A stretch of DNA of 64,000 bases from Marinococcus luteus_A (lineage in GTDB: Bacteria; Bacillota; Bacilli; Bacillales; Marinococcaceae), in the NCBI RefSeq assembly GCF_034497705.1, contig NZ_JAXRUV010000004.1, forward strand, positions 124,001 to 188,000, given 5' to 3'. The position numbers and the translations under genes were made by a program. Shown piece by piece: positions 60,169 through 64,000 of this stretch (position 1 is its first letter; the number at the start of each line of letters is the position of its first letter). The notes below the pieces were generated by a model. It saw nothing but the letters and a program-made list of their open reading frames with translations, made no database searches and was not told the origin of the DNA.

Positions 60169-61127
60169 GGGCGTACCGCCGAATCACTGTCCGATGCCGG
60201 TACACGAACACTCGATAAAATGTCCCGCACTACAGTTTCTCCGTCTTTATCCGCCATCTGCTGGTCTGTCTGCAGAATAAGGCGGTGCCCCATAACAAAT
60301 GGCGCAAGATACTTCACATCATCTGGAGTCACATAGTCTCTTCCCCTCACAAAAGCATATGCCTGCGACACCTTCATCAGTGCAATTGACCCTCTTGGAC
60401 TGACGCCAAGATAAATATCGCGGTGATTTCTGCTTTCCCGCACGATAGAAACAATATACTGTTTCACTGACTGGTCCACGTGCACATCTTTTACGTGCTC
60501 CTGCGCCTCCAGGACGTCTTCAAGACTCATTACGGAGGAAAGCTCGTCAATCGGATGAGTGAATTCCACGCGCTCGAGCACTTCTATCTCCTGCTCTTCG
60601 GTTGGGTAGCCGAGCCGGAGCTTAAACAGGAAACGATCGAGCTGTGCTTCCGGCAGAGGATACGTCCCACCGTACTCTACTGGATTCTGGGTGGCCATCA
60701 CAAAAAATAAACGTTCGAGATTCCTCGTTTCGCCGTCCACTGTCACGCTTTTTTCCTCCAGCGCTTCGAGAAGGGCCGACTGCGTTTTCGGAGAAGTACG
60801 GTTTATTTCGTCTGCGAGCAGAACGTTTCCCATTAATGGGCCGGGCCGGAATTCAAACTCCATCGTCCGCTGATTATATATGGACACACCTGTAACGTCT
60901 GATGGGAGGAGATCCGGGGTGAATTGTATCCGTTTAAAACTCGCGCCAATGGATTTGGCAATTGCCCGCACCATCATCGTCTTCCCCACGCCAGGCACAT
61001 CCTCAAGCAGGATATGTCCGCGGGCCAGGAGCGCCGTCAGGCTTAATTCGATTTCAGCTTTTTTTCCGACCACGACCTGCTGCACGTTTTCGATGACACG
61101 CTGCAAAGCTTCACGTTCGTTCACCAA
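60165..61127 (-). CDS. MoxR-family AAA+ ATPase (YeaC-like)
   Basis: The 320-residue AAA+ chaperone-like ATPase has Walker A in LLEDVPGVGKTMMVRA (about 35-50), Walker B in NVLLADEINRTSPKTQSALLEALEE, sensor 1 in FFVMATQNPVE and sensor 2 in GVSPRGSIALMK. The likely start is TTG 61127, with GGGGAG upstream. It leads the three-gene set and is expected to assemble or activate complexes involving the DUF58 partner, as MoxR proteins do; the target here is not known. Confidence 0.93.
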   Translation of the reverse strand: MVNEREALQRVIENVQQVVVGKKAEIELSLTALLARGHILLEDVPGVGKTMMVRAIAKSIGASFKRIQFTPDLLPSDVTGVSIYNQRTMEFEFRPGPLMGNVLLADEINRTSPKTQSALLEALEEKSVTVDGETRNLERLFFVMATQNPVEYGGTYPLPEAQLDRFLFKLRLGYPTEEQEIEVLERVEFTHPIDELSSVMSLEDVLEAQEHVKDVHVDQSVKQYIVSIVRESRNHRDIYLGVSPRGSIALMKVSQAYAFVRGRDYVTPDDVKYLAPFVMGHRLILQTDQQMADKDGETVVRDILSSVRVPASDSDSAVRP

Positions 61128-61213
61128 TATCTTTCTCCCCCTACTTTATATGCTCTCGCTCTCTAAATCATATTAATCTTATCACAATTACCCACCCCTA
61201 GAAAGAAAACCGA

Positions 61214-61663
61214 CTATTCCTGCTCCCGGTTTTCGGGCAGTATTTTCCTCCGCTCCACCGGCGATTTCAACACAATTGACGTATTAATGTTTCCGTAGGA
61301 GATCAGGGTATCAACAAGCTCTCTCAGGCTGTCCATCCCCTCTACCGCTGCTTTAATAAAATAACTTACTTCCCCAGTCACCCGGTGACATTCAAGTACA
61401 TGTGTATCCTCTGCAATCATTTTTTCAAAACGGGGGATCGTATCCTTCAGCTCGCTCACCTGGATCATCAGAAGCGTATCCCGGCCCACGGCTTCCGGTG
61501 AAACCACTGCACTGAAGTGATCAATAATCCCTCTCTCCTGCAGCCTGATCATTCGTTCAGAAACGCTTGGACGGCTTAAATTTAATTTCTTGGATAAATC
61601 ACTTACCGATATCCTTCCGTCCTCCTGAAGTATCTCAAGCATTTCTATATCAATATGATCCAT
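61214..61663 (-). CDS. Lrp/AsnC-family transcription regulator
   Basis: The 149-residue regulator has an N-terminal winged helix-turn-helix (EMLEILQEDGRISVSDLSKKLNLSRPSVSERMIRLQERG region) and a C-terminal RAM/AsnC effector domain (LLMIQVSELKDTIPRFEKMI and VLECHRVTGEVSYFIKAAV). Such proteins bind amino acids and often regulate transporters. It is divergent from the YitT-like membrane gene, which is the obvious candidate target. An imperfect inverted repeat (GAATATAATA ... TATTATGTATTC, about 61688-61713) lies between them. Confidence 0.9.
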   Translation of the reverse strand: MDHIDIEMLEILQEDGRISVSDLSKKLNLSRPSVSERMIRLQERGIIDHFSAVVSPEAVGRDTLLMIQVSELKDTIPRFEKMIAEDTHVLECHRVTGEVSYFIKAAVEGMDSLRELVDTLISYGNINTSIVLKSPVERRKILPENREQE

Positions 61664-61754
61664 TTAAATGCACTTCACCTTTCTTTTTGAATATAATAAA
61701 TCTATTATGTATTCATTTTTGCTATTTTTAAAACAATTATCCTTCATATGTATA

Positions 61755-61783
61755 TTCAAACTTGGATTATTTTTCCTTATAAT
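61755..61783 (+). promoter_or_regulatory. Promoter of the YitT-like gene
   Basis: The -10 TATAAT (61778-61783) is 17 bp downstream of TTCAAA (61755-61760), followed 34 bp later by the TTG start. Confidence 0.6.
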
Positions 61784-61816
61784 AGAAGTATCCTATTGTT
61801 GAAGGAGAGACGACCG

Positions 61817-62452
61817 TTGATAAACATAACCAATATACTACAAGTCCTGGCCGGATGTTTGTTAGCTGCCTTCGGCATTACCCTGCTCCAGCACGCTGAT
61901 TTAGTCACCGGAGGTACGGCGGGCCTTGCGCTCGGCTTAACTTACGTCCTGCCACTGTCTTTTTCAGCTGTGTTTTTTATCATCAACCTGCCTTTTTATG
62001 TGTTTTCTGTTGTGCATATGGGATGGAAATTCACACTGAATACAATCGCCGCAGTGTCTCTGCTTTCCGCTCTGACAAGCCTGAGTTATTTTCTTCCTGC
62101 CTTCAGTATCCATCCGGCTGCTGGAGCCATTTTCGGCGGTATCAGTATAGGAGCCGGCATATCAATATTATTTATGAACAACACCTCGCTCGGCGGGGCT
62201 AACATTCTGGCATTATTTCTTCAGCGCCGGCTCCAGTGGAACCCCGGCAAAGTCAATTTATCCTTCGATATATTGGCAGTAGCTGTGGGGCTCGCTTCTG
62301 TCGGCTTAATCGCAGGCGCTTATTCCACACTTTCCATTATCGCTACTGCTTTTGTGCTCAGCATAGCCAAAGGAAAAATCGCCGCTTCAAGGCCCATTCC
62401 TAAAGCGAAGCCGCGTTCCTCACGCCAGGGCGTACTGATCGAAAAACAATAA
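61817..62452 (+). CDS. YitT/YczE-like membrane protein
   Basis: AAGGAGAG and a seven-base spacer place the start at TTG 61817; the upstream ATG 61748 lies before the promoter. The 211-residue product has five or six hydrophobic segments and the family pattern ITLLQHADLVTGGTAGLALGLTYV, followed by NTIAAVSLLSALTSL and GAGISILFMNNTSLGGANILALFL. Unlike full-length YitT (about 280 residues) it lacks the soluble C-terminal DUF2179 domain. Transport function is suspected but unproven. The adjacent Lrp regulator suggests an amino-acid link. Confidence 0.85.
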   Translation: MINITNILQVLAGCLLAAFGITLLQHADLVTGGTAGLALGLTYVLPLSFSAVFFIINLPFYVFSVVHMGWKFTLNTIAAVSLLSALTSLSYFLPAFSIHPAAGAIFGGISIGAGISILFMNNTSLGGANILALFLQRRLQWNPGKVNLSFDILAVAVGLASVGLIAGAYSTLSIIATAFVLSIAKGKIAASRPIPKAKPRSSRQGVLIEKQ

Positions 62453-62455
62453 ATC

Positions 62456-62486
62456 AAAAGCAGCTTCCCGTGGGAGGCTGCTTTTT
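62456..62486. terminator. Bidirectional terminator between the YitT-like and fic genes
   Basis: AAAAGCAGC and TCCC pair with GGGAG and GCTGCTTTT, with a T-run on either strand. It touches the fic stop codon. Confidence 0.85.
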
Positions 62487-63058
62487 CAGCTTTCAGTCAG
62501 GCCCTCCGCCAGTGCTTCAGCTGCTTTCTTTTCATCATCAGCCACAGAAGCTTCAAACAGCTTTTCCTGCTGGAGCGGCGTGTACTTCATGTCAAAGCCA
62601 TGATGCCAGGCAATTTGGCGCACGAACTCCCGCTGTGTTCTGCCGTTTCCTTCCCGGAATGGATGAATGTGATTAAGGTCATTATAAACCGGGGCAAAGG
62701 CTTCAGCGAAAGCTTCCCTGTCTTTGTACGCCAGTTTATTTTTTTCCTGTACGGAGTCTCTTAGATGACGCAGACCCCTGTCGATAAATGCTGCAGGCAG
62801 AAAGGATGTTCTTCCTTTAGTAAGATCCACCGTCCGAAATTCCCCGGCCCAGGCGTATACATCAGAAAACAGCCGTCGGTGAATACGCCGTATATGCTCT
62901 TCGTCAAAGGATCCAAGCACCTTTTTTGCTGTCATCATCTGCTGCAGACGGTACGTTGTAATAATCTGCTCGATTTTCTCTGCCTTGGCTGATTCCCGAA
63001 AATTCATTTTGTTTATAAGCACTCCGCTGTCTCCATACGTGTAATAGGATTCGCTCAT
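62486..63058 (-). CDS. Fic-domain toxin (AMP-transferase type)
   Basis: The 190-residue protein has the complete Fic active-site motif HPFREGNGRTQR (pattern HxFx(D/E)GNGRxxR), with the catalytic histidine, near residue 133, and the upstream FSDVYAWAGEFRTVDL flap region. Fic enzymes usually transfer AMP from ATP to a target protein. It starts one base after a gene for a short antitoxin-like protein and is not fused to an inhibitory helix, so it is a class I (VbhT-like) arrangement. The target is unknown. Confidence 0.9.
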   Translation of the reverse strand: MSESYYTYGDSGVLINKMNFRESAKAEKIEQIITTYRLQQMMTAKKVLGSFDEEHIRRIHRRLFSDVYAWAGEFRTVDLTKGRTSFLPAAFIDRGLRHLRDSVQEKNKLAYKDREAFAEAFAPVYNDLNHIHPFREGNGRTQREFVRQIAWHHGFDMKYTPLQQEKLFEASVADDEKKAAEALAEGLTES

Positions 63059-63059
63059 A

Positions 63060-63266
63060 TTATAAACGCCCCTCCGCTACAGAAGCTGTCACTTCTTTAA
63101 TCGTCATTTGCCCGTCTCGGAGCTTACGTACGGCTTCAATATCTTTTTCTGAAAAAACAAAACCTTCTACTTCTGCAGAAACAATTGCGTTCTTAAGCTC
63201 CTGTTCTTCGGGCGTATCCGGGAAATTGTATTTGTCCACTGCGGACGAACCGTGTTTTTCATGCAT
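63060..63266 (-). CDS. VbhA-like Fic antitoxin
   Basis: The 68-residue protein contains IVSAEVEGF, which fits the Fic inhibitory helix motif (S/T)xxxE(G/N), placing an inhibitory glutamate at about residue 34. Helical segments after it (SEKDIEAVRKLRDGQMTIKE) match the antitoxin fold. It starts at ATG 63266 and ends two bases before the toxin start, the normal antitoxin-toxin order. The protein should block ATP positioning in the toxin by direct contact. Confidence 0.88.
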   Translation of the reverse strand: MHEKHGSSAVDKYNFPDTPEEQELKNAIVSAEVEGFVFSEKDIEAVRKLRDGQMTIKEVTASVAEGRL

Positions 63267-63505
63267 TGTTTGCCCCCCTGCCTGTAATGAAACTATTTTG
63301 CTTTCTTCTCGTTTCCTCCCGCTCTCTCCTGCCCAGGGTAAAAGAAAATCCTTTTTTAAGCGTTTATTCAGATGCAGCCTTCGTTAGTATCGTTTGGGAT
63401 ACTATACCACTTCAAAATGGGTACTTCCATGCCTGAGCCTTTTCCTAGTATGATGAACTCTACATACATCTGCATACTAAAATAAAATTAGAGGAGTGTT
63501 CACGC

Positions 63506-64000
63506 ATGACTAATGTGATTGATCCCGATGTTTCTATCGGGCCTGTGCAGCTCAGGGTGCAGGATATCGGCCGGGCCGCCGCTTATTACGAAAATGTGAT
63601 CGGCCTCCAGATACTCAAACGCTCATCTTCTACCGCTGTTCTCGGCGTGCCTTCAGACGGACTCCCTCTTGTCATGCTTCGGGAAGTGGAAGGTTCGATC
63701 ACTCCCCCTCGCACATATGCCGGGCTATACCACTTTGCTGTTCTTCTTCCGGACCGTGCGTCCCTGGGAGCTTTCACTCGTCATCTGCACAGCATCGACG
63801 AGCGGTTCGGAGCCTCTGATCACAGCGTCAGCGAAGCTCTCTATCTGACGGATCCGGATGGAAACGGCATCGAGGTTTACCGTGACCGCCCCCGAACAGA
63901 ATGGACGTACGACAGCAACGGATTCGTGCACATGACCGTGGGTCCCCTGCATGAACAACAGCTGGTTCAGACGGGAGAAAATACGCAGTGGCACGGCCTG
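63506..64000 (+). CDS. VOC/glyoxalase-superfamily protein (CatE-like), truncated at window end
   Basis: The frame begins at ATG 63506 after AGAGGAG and continues past the end of the window (165 codons seen). The first VOC unit is visible: VQLRVQDIGRAAAYYENVIGL, YHFAVLLPDRASLGAFTRHL and LYLTDPDGNGIEVYRDRP, with the metal-ligand-type His and Glu. Catechol-2,3-dioxygenase-type proteins have two such units; the second begins near HMTVGPLHEQQL. Substrate unknown. Confidence 0.85.
   Translation, partial: MTNVIDPDVSIGPVQLRVQDIGRAAAYYENVIGLQILKRSSSTAVLGVPSDGLPLVMLREVEGSITPPRTYAGLYHFAVLLPDRASLGAFTRHLHSIDERFGASDHSVSEALYLTDPDGNGIEVYRDRPRTEWTYDSNGFVHMTVGPLHEQQLVQTGENTQWHGL

Noticed and set aside
63421..63490. 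Second PlcR-box-like site (TATG ... CATA) upstream of the glyoxalase gene
   Set aside because: The half-sites are 10 bp apart instead of 8 and inner positions do not match.
1..64000. tRNA, rRNA, CRISPR arrays, insertion sequences, prophage genes
   Set aside because: No cloverleaf, spaced repeat array, transposase, integrase or phage structural gene was recognised on either strand by reading.

Overview
The window looks like a chromosomal segment of a Bacillaceae-type Firmicute. The backbone order yeaC-yeaD-yebA-guaA-pbuG-yebG-purEKBCSQLFMNHD-yerA-yerC-pcrB-pcrA-ligA-camS-gatCAB-dgkB-rlmCD matches what I know of Bacillus subtilis, with extra genes inserted. Start sites have strong GGAGG-type ribosome binding sites, several on TTG or GTG codons, and most units end in Rho-independent terminators. 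Base composition is moderate and many proteins are rich in Glu/Asp, which fits a salt- or alkali-adapted relative of Bacillus; species and lifestyle are inference.

Left part (1-18 kb). A minus-strand hydroxamate siderophore operon (decarboxylase, NIS synthetase, acetyltransferase, N-monooxygenase, second NIS synthetase cut by the window edge) is preceded by two Fur boxes. Divergent from it is a PRC-barrel protein. Then come a DUF4317-like protein, rlmCD, GNAT acetyltransferases, a voltage-sensor-type K+ channel, an aldo/keto reductase, and an aldehyde dehydrogenase-DUF779 pair behind a cre site. After dgkB lies an AT-rich islet (about 16.1-17.5 kb): a PlcR-like HTH-TPR regulator divergent from a 34-codon secreted-peptide gene too short for ordinary ORF calling. 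Two palindromes lie between them, one differing by a single base from the PlcR box as I recall it. I read this as an undescribed RRNPP quorum-sensing pair.

Middle part (18-44 kb). This is housekeeping: gatCAB (Gln-tRNA amidotransferase), camS lipoprotein, ligA, pcrA and pcrB, yerC, yerA, then the complete twelve-gene de novo IMP operon. The operon is headed by two inverted PurR boxes and a guanine riboswitch. A terminator-like hairpin lies inside it between purH and purD.

Right part (44-64 kb). A yebG homologue, an M20 carbamoylase and a three-gene signalling cluster (hybrid kinase, stand-alone receiver, HPt-receiver-GGDEF-receiver diguanylate cyclase) are followed by a NERD protein, a 3-methyladenine glycosylase and a quinone-oxidoreductase family protein. 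Then come pbuG and a riboswitch-controlled guaA, the MoxR-DUF58-transglutaminase trio, an Lrp regulator divergent from a YitT-like membrane protein, a Fic toxin-antitoxin pair and a truncated glyoxalase-family gene. Both guanine riboswitches sit on purine genes, so guanine and PurR together control IMP synthesis while guanine alone controls the final GMP step.
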